This document shows positions 36,280 to 43,898 of a stretch of 64,000 bases of DNA, in pieces. The position numbers were made by a program, and so were the translations under genes. The notes beneath the pieces were generated by a model. It had not been told where the DNA came from. It saw only the letters and a program-made list of their open reading frames with translations, and did no database searches. Positions within the stretch are counted from its first letter, which is position 1, and each line of letters starts with the position of its first letter. Source of the stretch: an uncultured Lachnospiraceae bacterium (GTDB taxonomy: Bacteria > Bacillota > Clostridia > Lachnospirales > Lachnospiraceae); NCBI GenBank assembly GCA_902788555.1, contig CADAKQ010000003.1:54623-118622 (forward strand), read 5' to 3'.

Positions 36280-36870
36280 ATGGCGGATTTTATAACCACT
36301 TTTTCTAAAATTAATTTCACACCGCTTGAGCCTCAGATGGAGGATATCAAAATAGAAGATATCGCACATGCACTTTCTCTTATGTGCCGGGCAAATGGTC
36401 ATTACACTGAGTTTTACTCTGTTGGTGCACATTGCCTTAATTGTTATGATGAAGCTGTTGCGAGGAGGGAGACACCCAGAATCAGGATGGCCTGTTTACT
36501 GCATGATGCTTCCGAGGCTTATCTTTCAGATATTACCAGACCGGTCAAGAAGAATCTTGAAAAGTATATGGAGATAGAAGAAAAACTGCAAAACATGATT
36601 TACGAAAAATTTGTCGGTGAACCTTTAAATGAATACGAAAGGCAGATGGTAAAGACCATAGATGATGCTTTGCTTTACTGGGAGTTTTATGAGTTTACTG
36701 CAGTAAAGCTTAGTGATTCGGAACCGTTTGTAGCTATGACACCGGATTTTTATAAAGGGACAATGAAGCAGGTTGAACAGGCATTTCTTGATACATATAA
36801 CGAGATTATTAATCCTGAAGAAGAGGTAATAGTTGAAGAAAAGCTAACTATCAAATGGGAAGGACACTAA
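36280..36870 (+). CDS. HD-domain phosphohydrolase, YfbR-like
   Basis: A 196-residue HD-superfamily protein. Metal-binding residues are visible in EFYSVGAHCLNCYDEA (His), ACLLHDASEAYLSDITRP (the HD pair and a following Glu) and MVKTIDDALLYWEF (late Asp). Members such as YfbR remove phosphate from deoxynucleotides, so a role in nucleotide pools would fit the pyrE neighbour. The ATG follows AAGGAATATAATT. The exact substrate is not readable from sequence. Confidence 0.8.
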   Translation: MADFITTFSKINFTPLEPQMEDIKIEDIAHALSLMCRANGHYTEFYSVGAHCLNCYDEAVARRETPRIRMACLLHDASEAYLSDITRPVKKNLEKYMEIEEKLQNMIYEKFVGEPLNEYERQMVKTIDDALLYWEFYEFTAVKLSDSEPFVAMTPDFYKGTMKQVEQAFLDTYNEIINPEEEVIVEEKLTIKWEGH

Positions 36871-36947
36871 AAGTTAATTAATAAAAAGAAAAGATATTAA
36901 TTATTGTAGCAATCTTAAAGACTGTAAGTATAAAAAGGGAAGAATAA

Positions 36948-37823
36948 ATGGATAATATATCAGAAAAAAAGAAAATAGGTCTTGTGCTTGAGGGCGGTGG
37001 TATGAGAGGAATGTATACCGCAGGTGTACTCGATGCGTTTATGCTTTTTGGAATAGAAACAGATGGTGTTATAGGCGTATCTGCAGGTGCAATCTGTGGC
37101 TGCTCGTATATCTCAAAGCAGGTAGGGAGAACCATAAGGTATAACATAAAATACGCAGGAGATAAGCGCTATGCAAGCCTTGAGTCCTTAAGGAAAACCG
37201 GTGATATTTTCAATGTGGATTTTTGTTATGATGAGCTTCCTAAGAAGCTTAATGTATTTGATTATGATACTTTTAAAGAACGAAGCAAAAAAATACCATT
37301 TTACGTTACATGTACAAATCTTGAAACAGGCGGGGCAGAACATATAAGATGTACTGACCTTTGGGAAGAAATGGACTATATGAGGGCATCCGCTTCTATG
37401 CCTCTGGTATCAAATATTATTGAAAGAGACGGTTTAAAGCTTCTTGACGGTGGAACGGCAGACAGTATTCCGATAAAATTTTTCGAAAGCATAGGATATG
37501 AAAAAAATATAGTTGTATTAACCAGACCTGATGGTTATGTGAAAAAACAGGATCCTACCATTAAGCTTATGAAGAGAATGTATAAGGCTTATCCTAATTA
37601 TGTAAGAGCCTGTGAGGAAAGATATAAGATATATAATGAACAGGTGGCTTATATCGAAGAGCGTGAAAAAGCAGGCAAAGCAATAATTATCCGCCCAAGT
37701 CGAGATACCAAAATTGGACGGATGGAAAAGAATCCGGACAAGCTGAAATTCATATATAAGCTCGGTCGATACGACACTATGAAAAAGCTTGATGAAATAA
37801 AAAAATTCGTAAAATATAATTAA
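36948..37823 (+). CDS. Patatin-like phospholipase/acyl hydrolase
   Basis: A 291-residue patatin-family protein. The oxyanion-hole glycine motif is VLEGGGMRGMYTAGVLDAF, the nucleophile elbow is GVSAGAICG (GxSxG), and the catalytic Asp is in LLDGGTADSIP (DGG). Relatives hydrolyse acyl chains from lipids at the inner membrane face. It has no signal peptide. The family pattern resembles the YqhO/RssA group. Its stop codon abuts the left arm of hairpin element E. The specific substrate is unknown. Confidence 0.87.
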   Translation: MDNISEKKKIGLVLEGGGMRGMYTAGVLDAFMLFGIETDGVIGVSAGAICGCSYISKQVGRTIRYNIKYAGDKRYASLESLRKTGDIFNVDFCYDELPKKLNVFDYDTFKERSKKIPFYVTCTNLETGGAEHIRCTDLWEEMDYMRASASMPLVSNIIERDGLKLLDGGTADSIPIKFFESIGYEKNIVVLTRPDGYVKKQDPTIKLMKRMYKAYPNYVRACEERYKIYNEQVAYIEEREKAGKAIIIRPSRDTKIGRMEKNPDKLKFIYKLGRYDTMKKLDEIKKFVKYN

Positions 37824-37912
37824 AGAATAAATAGGCGGTATATAAAAGTGTTTAGCAAAGCGTTAAGTATCAACGTGATGTGAGGACTTTTATATACCGC
37901 CTATTTGTTCTT
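37823..37912. repeat. Intergenic hairpin, element E (divergent member), terminator-like
   Basis: The arms AAGAATAAATAGGCGGTATA (from 37823, running to 37850) and 37885-37912 pair in nearly every position. The 34-nt loop reads TTTAGCAAAGCGTTAAGTAT, then CAACGTGATGTGAG. Spaced matches to the A-C core are TTAGC, TTAaGTA and CGTG..TGAG, so it may be a divergent or short member. It lies between convergent genes, so the stem also serves well as a bidirectional terminator. Family membership is uncertain. Confidence 0.6.
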
Positions 37913-37915
37913 ATT

Positions 37916-40333
37916 TTATTTAAGCTTTTTGTGCTGTGTTATAATTTTTGCAAGTTCTCCCGCTGTTATAGGCTTGGAGAAGAGATATCCCTGAAGCGTA
38001 TCACAGAGCTGATCCTGAAGAATTTCAAGCTGATCCTGACTTTCAACACCCTCTGCAACAACTGCGATATTCATCTGATGTGCGAGAGATATAATTGTAT
38101 TTGCAATATATTTATCATTTTCATTATGGCATATATCATCTATAAAGGATTTATCAATCTTAAGTGTGTCGATAGGAAGCTGTGTCAGGTAGTTAAAGGA
38201 GGAGTAGCCCGTTCCAAAGTCATCCAGGGCTATAGCAACACCAAGCTCCTTTATCTGATTGATAAGCTTAAGGTTGTGTTCAAAGGACTGCATTAGAACA
38301 CTTTCGGTTATCTCGATTTCGAGATGCTTAAGACTCATACCTGTCTTAGCAGGAATAGATTTGATTATATCGATAAAATTATCCTTCTTAAGCTGGTTTG
38401 TTGAAACGTTTACGGACACCTTAAACGGACCGTAACCGTTCTTTATAATGGTATTATTGAACATACATGCTTCATAAAGTGCCCATTCTCCAAGCTCATT
38501 TATCATACCGTTATCCTCTGCTATAGGTATGAATTCTTCAGGAGAAACGAAGCCGAGAAGCTCGGAATTTATACGCATAAGTGCTTCGTAACCTGTGATT
38601 TCGCCTGAAAGAATATTTACCTGTGGCTGATAAAGAAGGTAAACCTCCTTTTTTTCTATAACGTTTGTAAGCATTTCATCAAGCTCATTCTTTCTGCTAA
38701 AGTCATAGTCCATAAAGCTGTCAAAGAATCTATATGCGTTCTTGCCTGAGGTCTTTGCACTGTACATGGCGAGGTCGGCATTTTTAATAAGTTCATTAAT
38801 CGATAGTCCGTGCTCAGGGAAGAGAGCAATACCGATACTTGCAGATACATGTGCAGTTTCGCCTTCGAGATCAAACGGTTGCTTTACAATATCAACTACA
38901 CCTTGAGCAAATTCCTTTAATTCATCAGAGCTTTCATATGCAGATTTAAAAACAAGGAATTCATCACCACCGGTACGTGCAACTATGTCATTTTCCTTTG
39001 CAAGTCCTTTAAGCGTGGTTGAAAATTGTTTTAAAAGCAAATCGCCGTAATCATGACCGAGAGTATCATTTACATTTTTAAAGTTATCGAGGTCTATAAA
39101 GAAGATAGCGTGGCGCTTAAGCTGTGCACCCTCCTGATTAAATATCTCATACGAATATTTCATAAAGGCAACTCTGTTGAAAAGACCGGTAAGTCCGTCG
39201 TGATAAGCGAGCTGCTCGATATAAGCATAGTTTTTCTTTAATTCAATTTCATTTGCTTCAAGTATCTTCTTGGATTGGTCGAGCTCTTTGTAGTTTCCGG
39301 ATATAATTTCCATCATATTGTTGAACATATCGGCGAGTTCACCAAATTCATTTTCTTCTTTGATATCTGACCTTAAGTCAAGGTCTCCATCAGCGGCCTT
39401 TCGCATATCATTTTTAAGAGAAATGATAGGGTCGGTATACTTTTTAACGAGGAAGCTGCTTATAATAATTGCAATTATAAGAATTACTGCAAGGGTTATT
39501 ATAAGCGTAATGGGCAGTGTTGATATAATGGCCTGATATTCGCTTCCGTCCTGTTTGATTACATATAACCAGTTTTGCGATGGTATACGGTAGTAACCGT
39601 ATATATTTCTGACAGAAGAGATGTTGGTGCTTAGGTAACCGTTGATGCTGCCTTGATTTATTATATTTTGCGCTTCGTCAAAAAGCTCTTTTTCAATAAT
39701 TTCACCATTATAATTAAATAAAAATTCACCATCGGCAGTAAGGATAAATGCGGAACCTGACTTCGGCATAAATGCACCGAAGTAGTCTGCAGGGATGTTG
39801 GAACGGATTATGCCTACTACTGTACCCTTAACCTTGATAGGTGCGATTATTTCTATACTGTTGTTGTTTTTGTTTATATTGGAAGAATTCATTATTATGG
39901 TTTCATTAATATTTGTAACAGGAACACTCATATATTCTTCCCAGTCACCGTTAGCGTTTTCGTCGGAGCTTGCGATAAGATAACCGTTTATGTCGTACAT
40001 ATAATAGTTGGTATAATACACGGATTTCTTTTCTAAAAGCTCATCTACATTGTTGAGATGGGAAGGGGAAGAACCGGTTACAATACCGTTGTAGCTTTCA
40101 AGAGCAATATTTTGTATCTGTGTTGAATTTGCCAATCCTTCCGCTTCGGCAATCTGCACGTCAAGCTGTGCCGAGAATCCGTTTGCATAAACCTCAGCGA
40201 GATTGGCAGCGGAATCCTTTGCCAAATCCAGATATTTATTATATGAAATTATATATATAAGAATTGTCATAAATATAATAGGAAGTGCTGAAAGCAATAT
40301 CAATGACAACCTAAGTGATTTTTTAATTGACAT
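37916..40333 (-). CDS. Cache-HAMP-GGDEF-EAL protein (c-di-GMP turnover)
   Basis: An 805-residue membrane sensor. TM1 (LILLSALPIIFMTILIYII) and TM2 (about residues 275-300) enclose an extracellular Cache-like domain. HAMP follows (KKYTDPIISLKNDMRKAADG). The GGDEF domain has the intact signature RTGGDEFLVF; the I-site position reads KEND, so product inhibition may be weak. The EAL domain has EALMRIN, the DDFGTGYSS loop and LKIDKSFIDDI, all needed for c-di-GMP hydrolysis. Both catalytic domains look competent. The promoter region is shared with the divergent chemotaxis pair at 40533, hinting at linked control of motility. The ligand is unknown. Confidence 0.92.
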   Translation of the reverse strand: MSIKKSLRLSLILLSALPIIFMTILIYIISYNKYLDLAKDSAANLAEVYANGFSAQLDVQIAEAEGLANSTQIQNIALESYNGIVTGSSPSHLNNVDELLEKKSVYYTNYYMYDINGYLIASSDENANGDWEEYMSVPVTNINETIIMNSSNINKNNNSIEIIAPIKVKGTVVGIIRSNIPADYFGAFMPKSGSAFILTADGEFLFNYNGEIIEKELFDEAQNIINQGSINGYLSTNISSVRNIYGYYRIPSQNWLYVIKQDGSEYQAIISTLPITLIITLAVILIIAIIISSFLVKKYTDPIISLKNDMRKAADGDLDLRSDIKEENEFGELADMFNNMMEIISGNYKELDQSKKILEANEIELKKNYAYIEQLAYHDGLTGLFNRVAFMKYSYEIFNQEGAQLKRHAIFFIDLDNFKNVNDTLGHDYGDLLLKQFSTTLKGLAKENDIVARTGGDEFLVFKSAYESSDELKEFAQGVVDIVKQPFDLEGETAHVSASIGIALFPEHGLSINELIKNADLAMYSAKTSGKNAYRFFDSFMDYDFSRKNELDEMLTNVIEKKEVYLLYQPQVNILSGEITGYEALMRINSELLGFVSPEEFIPIAEDNGMINELGEWALYEACMFNNTIIKNGYGPFKVSVNVSTNQLKKDNFIDIIKSIPAKTGMSLKHLEIEITESVLMQSFEHNLKLINQIKELGVAIALDDFGTGYSSFNYLTQLPIDTLKIDKSFIDDICHNENDKYIANTIISLAHQMNIAVVAEGVESQDQLEILQDQLCDTLQGYLFSKPITAGELAKIITQHKKLK

Positions 40334-40447
40334 AACTGTATCTCCGTATTTTTTTAATTTTAGCCATATATTCCTATTATATATAAAAATAATCTAATAA
40401 TCAATCTGAAAATATTATTATTTTTGGATATTTTTAATAAAGTTAAG

Positions 40448-40476
40448 TTGATTTATTGATAATTTTTGTGTATAAT
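40448..40476 (+). promoter_or_regulatory. Predicted sigma-A promoter for the CheX-like/CheY pair
   Basis: TTGATT (40448-40453) and TATAAT (40471-40476) are 17 nt apart, with TGTG before the -10 box. The start codon at 40533 lies about 55 nt downstream. The site sits in the 200-bp divergent gap with the GGDEF-EAL gene. Confidence 0.65.
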
Positions 40477-40532
40477 TATACCGAGTGATGTGTTCGTAAA
40501 AAATTATATAATGATATGTTAGGAGGAGAGCA

Positions 40533-41423
40533 ATGTTTGACGTATATTTTGGAAAGTATTTACAGGATATAGGGATTATCAGTGAAGATGTGTATCTTGA
40601 TATAATTGAAGCTACTCGAAAAAACAGGGTAAGACTTGGTATAATTGCTGTTAGTGAAGGTCTTATGTCAGAGGAGCAGGCGGATGAGGTAAACAGAATT
40701 CAGGCACAGCAGGATAAAAGATTTGGTGATATAGCTGTTGAAAAGGGATATCTTACAGATTCTCAGGTTGGTGAGCTTCTTAAAAAACAGGGTGATTCCT
40801 ATCTTTTACTGGTACAGGAGCTTTTAGAGAGAAACATTCTTTCTCTGGATGAAATTCAAAAGCATATTAATCATTATAAAAAGTCAGAGAGATTTACTTC
40901 TTTGGATATAGATGCACTTAAGAGCTCTGATATAGACAGTATAATTCAGGTATTTATCAGAGAGATGCAGGTGCCTGCTGTTATCAAGGATTATCTTGCA
41001 CTTATGGCAAGAAATATTGTAAGATTTGTTGATAACAAGGTAAGATTTGAAAGAATTGAGAAGATATATACATATACTAACAAGAATATAGCAAGTCAGT
41101 CCTTTACGGGAGATTATGAGTTGTTTATCGGTATTGGCGGAGCAGGAAACAAGATAATCGGAGAGTCCTATGGTAAGGAAGTATTTGAGGAAATTGATGA
41201 GGATTGTCTTGATGCGGTTTGTGAGTTCATAAATGTAAGCAATGGTATATATGCTTCCAAGCTTAGTCAGGAGGAGATTAAAATTGATATGCTTCCTCCG
41301 GCTATGTATACTGATGTTACAACCATTGACACAGACGGAATAATGTTTTTACTTCCTTGCTTCGTACGAGAACAGAGGGTTGATATTATAATTTGTATGG
41401 AAACAAAGTGGAGTATAAAGTAA
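40533..41423 (+). CDS. CheX-like chemotaxis phosphatase with N-terminal helical repeats
   Basis: A 296-residue protein. The C-terminal half is CheX-like: CLDAVCEFINVSNGIYASKL holds the E..N pattern of CheC/CheX CheY-P phosphatases. The N-terminal half has two or three short helical units (YLQDIGIISEDVYLDIIEAT, then FGDIAVEKGYLTDSQVGELL) resembling the N-terminal domain of type II secretion ATPases (GspE/MshE), which in some proteins bind c-di-GMP. It lies 45 nt before a CheY-like gene and probably dephosphorylates that protein. The divergent GGDEF-EAL gene next door makes a c-di-GMP link attractive; this is inference. Confidence 0.75.
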   Translation: MFDVYFGKYLQDIGIISEDVYLDIIEATRKNRVRLGIIAVSEGLMSEEQADEVNRIQAQQDKRFGDIAVEKGYLTDSQVGELLKKQGDSYLLLVQELLERNILSLDEIQKHINHYKKSERFTSLDIDALKSSDIDSIIQVFIREMQVPAVIKDYLALMARNIVRFVDNKVRFERIEKIYTYTNKNIASQSFTGDYELFIGIGGAGNKIIGESYGKEVFEEIDEDCLDAVCEFINVSNGIYASKLSQEEIKIDMLPPAMYTDVTTIDTDGIMFLLPCFVREQRVDIIICMETKWSIK

Positions 41424-41468
41424 TATAAGTATTCTAATACATTTAAAAGATATTTAAGGAGAAGTAAA

Positions 41469-41831
41469 ATGGCAAATATATTAATAGTTGATGATTCAAG
41501 AACTTCAAGAAGAATCTTAAAGGGAATTCTTGAAGAGGATGGACATACAATTATAGGTGAAGCAAAAAACGGTCAGGAAGGTTACGACTTATATAAGGAA
41601 TTTGAACCGGATTTGGTTACAATGGATATTACGATGCCGATACTTACAGGAGTAGAGGCATTGAAGAAAATTAAGGAAGAGTATCCTGATGCAAAAATAA
41701 TAATGGTTTCTGCTGCCGGTCAGCAGCATAATATGATAGAGGCTGTACAAAACGGTGCGGCAGAATTCATTTCTAAACCATTTGAAATTGATGCAATTAA
41801 AAAGGTTGTAAGAAATGTTTTGGAATCATAA
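41469..41831 (+). CDS. CheY-like response regulator
   Basis: A stand-alone receiver domain of 120 residues. The acidic pair is in ILIVDDSRTSRR, the phosphorylated Asp in PDLVTMDITMPILTG, the Ser/Thr switch in IIMVSAAGQQ and the Lys in FISKPFEI. With no output domain it should act by binding a partner such as the flagellar switch. It is co-transcribed with the CheX-like gene upstream, which likely removes its phosphate. A terminator follows. It is CheY-like in form, though which CheY of the genome it is cannot be told. Confidence 0.92.
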   Translation: MANILIVDDSRTSRRILKGILEEDGHTIIGEAKNGQEGYDLYKEFEPDLVTMDITMPILTGVEALKKIKEEYPDAKIIMVSAAGQQHNMIEAVQNGAAEFISKPFEIDAIKKVVRNVLES

Positions 41832-41848
41832 AATCGATATAATCAAAT

Positions 41849-41877
41849 AAAAGGCACTCTTACGTGGAGTGCCTTTT
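41849..41877 (+). terminator. Rho-independent terminator
   Basis: AAAAGGCACTC (41849-41859) pairs perfectly with GAGTGCCTTTT (41867-41877). It ends the CheX-like/CheY unit. Confidence 0.85.
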
Positions 41878-41929
41878 CGTGTGATATATGTTGTACGTGC
41901 AGGTATAATATATACTTTGGAGGCTATAT

Positions 41930-42868
41930 ATGATTGAGACGGTTGTTTCGGTTGACCTTATGATAGAGGAAAAACTTAAAATCAAAAAAAACAGATTATG
42001 TCCGGATATGATTTCCGGAGATGAGAAAAGACTTTGTATTGTTTCGGGTTTATATGGAGATGAGCTTCAGGGGCAATATATCTGTTATGAAATTATTAAA
42101 AGAATTAAAGAAGATTTTGATAAATTAACAGGTATTGTAGATATTTATCCGAGTCTGAATCCTTTGGGACTTGATTCGAGAACAAGGGACATTCCGGATT
42201 CTGAAATTGATATGAATCAGCTTTTTCCGGGTTCAAAAACAGGTGCGGTAGGAGAGTATACGGCTTCGTGTATATTTGATGACATAAAAGGTGCTGATGT
42301 ATGCATAGATTTACATTCAAGTAATTTATTTATAAAAGAAGTACCTCAGGTTCGTTTAAATGATTGTAATTTAGATAAGCTGCTTCCTATAGCAAAGTGT
42401 CTTAATACAGATATGATTTGGATTCATCCGAGCACGTCCGTATTAAACGGAAGCCTTGCATATGCTTTAAATCAGATAGGTACTTATTCGATGGTAATTG
42501 AGCTTGGAACTGCATTCAGAATAAATAAAAAATATTGTGATAAAATAGTTGACGGCCTTTTTTATCTGATGAAATTTATGGGTATATGGAATTCGGAAAG
42601 CATAAATCCTCATGTACCAAGCATCACAAATGATAAGGATATGGTTTATATAAATTCAGAAAGCAGCGGTATATTTATACCCAATGTTGATTTATATGAA
42701 AAGGTTAAAATCGGTGATGAAATCGGTACAATCGTAGATGTAATAACAGGCTCCGTCGAGGAGATTGTGAAGGCAAATGCGGATGGAATGATTTGTTCTA
42801 TAAGGGATTATCCTGTTATTGAAGAGGGCTCGCTTATAGCAAGAATAGTGGGTGACGGTGATGAATAA
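41930..42868 (+). CDS. Succinylglutamate desuccinylase/aspartoacylase-like protein, altered zinc motif
   Basis: A 312-residue member of the AstE/aspartoacylase (M14-like) group. The fold is clear: VSGLYGDELQGQYICYEII, IDMNQLFPGS, CIDLHSSN, and a C-terminal beta-barrel part (SGIFIPNVDLYEKVKIGDEI). The family zinc motif HxxE reads YGDE, so the first His ligand is Tyr. The Glu and the later His (DLHSS) remain. The ATG follows TTTGGAGG. It overlaps by 8 nt with a paralogue, so the two are translated together and may form a heteromer. The substrate is unknown; hydrolysis may be lost or changed. Confidence 0.78.
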   Translation: MIETVVSVDLMIEEKLKIKKNRLCPDMISGDEKRLCIVSGLYGDELQGQYICYEIIKRIKEDFDKLTGIVDIYPSLNPLGLDSRTRDIPDSEIDMNQLFPGSKTGAVGEYTASCIFDDIKGADVCIDLHSSNLFIKEVPQVRLNDCNLDKLLPIAKCLNTDMIWIHPSTSVLNGSLAYALNQIGTYSMVIELGTAFRINKKYCDKIVDGLFYLMKFMGIWNSESINPHVPSITNDKDMVYINSESSGIFIPNVDLYEKVKIGDEIGTIVDVITGSVEEIVKANADGMICSIRDYPVIEEGSLIARIVGDGDE

Positions 42869-43796
42869 AGAATTACTATTTTCTATGAATACAGCCTTCA
42901 GGGGCGAATATGAGATACATGGGTTTACATACGGACATGGCGATAAGTCAGCCTGTATAGTTGGCGCCATGCGAGGAAATGAATATCAGCAGCTATACAT
43001 CTGCTCGCTTCTTGCCGAGAAGCTTTCAGAGATAGAGGCAAAGGGAGATATAGCATCCGACAAACAGATTTTACTTATACCGACACTTAATTATAGCTCC
43101 ATGAATGCAGGAAAGGTAAAATGGATTGCTGATGATTCGGATATTAACAGGTCGTTTCCGGGTAATCCGAAGGGAACGGCAACAAGCAGAATAGCAGCTG
43201 CGATATTGGATATAGCTAAGGATTATTCTTACGGAATACAATTTGCAAGCTTTTATCTGCATGGTGAACTTGTTCCGCATATAAGAATGATGAGAACCGG
43301 AAAGGAGAGCAACAGTCTTGCCAATTTATTTGGTATGCCTTATGTTGTAACAGGTATGAACAGAGCCTTTGATTCGGTTACGCTTAATTATAACTGGCAA
43401 GAGTTTGGAACACAGGCATTTTCGGTATATTCAAAGACTACGGAAAGAATAGATGATGAAAGTGCAAGAATTGCTGTTTCGTCAGTATTAAGGTTTTTAA
43501 CCAGAATGGGAATTATAAGATATGATTGCCATGGAGGCTATATATCAAGTATAATCAGTGAGGATGAGCTTGTTTCCGTTAAATCGGACAGCGCAGGCTT
43601 TTTCAGAAAGCTTTCGGATATAAATAAGGAGGTTAAGAGGGGAGATATAATTGCAGAAATAATTAATCCTATGGATGGTAAGCTTAAAACGCAAATTATT
43701 TCTCCGACAGACGGAATAGTATTTTTTGTTCAGGATGCACCGATGGTATTTCAAAATACGGTATGCTATAAAATAATAAAGAGATTGCATCAATAA
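42861..43796 (+). CDS. Second AstE/aspartoacylase-like protein, zinc ligands lost
   Basis: A 311-residue paralogue of the preceding protein. The ATG at 42861 is the likeliest start; a GTG 9 nt earlier is possible. Corresponding motifs are VGAMRGNEYQQLYICSLLAE (the HxxE His is Arg), DINRSFPGN (the NxxFPG motif kept) and GIQFASFYLHGELVPHIRMM, where the DLH position reads QFA. Both zinc His residues are therefore missing at the usual places, although a nearby LHGE could substitute. The C-terminal beta barrel is present (SAGFFRKLSDINKEVKRGDI). It overlaps the upstream gene and is probably its partner. An inactive structural or regulatory subunit is possible. Confidence 0.75.
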   Translation: MNKELLFSMNTAFRGEYEIHGFTYGHGDKSACIVGAMRGNEYQQLYICSLLAEKLSEIEAKGDIASDKQILLIPTLNYSSMNAGKVKWIADDSDINRSFPGNPKGTATSRIAAAILDIAKDYSYGIQFASFYLHGELVPHIRMMRTGKESNSLANLFGMPYVVTGMNRAFDSVTLNYNWQEFGTQAFSVYSKTTERIDDESARIAVSSVLRFLTRMGIIRYDCHGGYISSIISEDELVSVKSDSAGFFRKLSDINKEVKRGDIIAEIINPMDGKLKTQIISPTDGIVFFVQDAPMVFQNTVCYKIIKRLHQ

Positions 43797-43898
43797 ACGG
43801 TACCAATATACATAAGTTATATGCTATTGTGTAAGCAAAATAAAATCCAAGTAGAATAATACTTAAAATATAAATAATTGACGGAAAGGAAAGATAAA

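Noticed and set aside
36948-40333. Complete transposon or prophage carrying the hairpins and patatin-like gene
   Set aside because: No integrase, transposase pair, terminal repeats or phage genes were seen; neighbouring genes are ordinary chromosomal functions.
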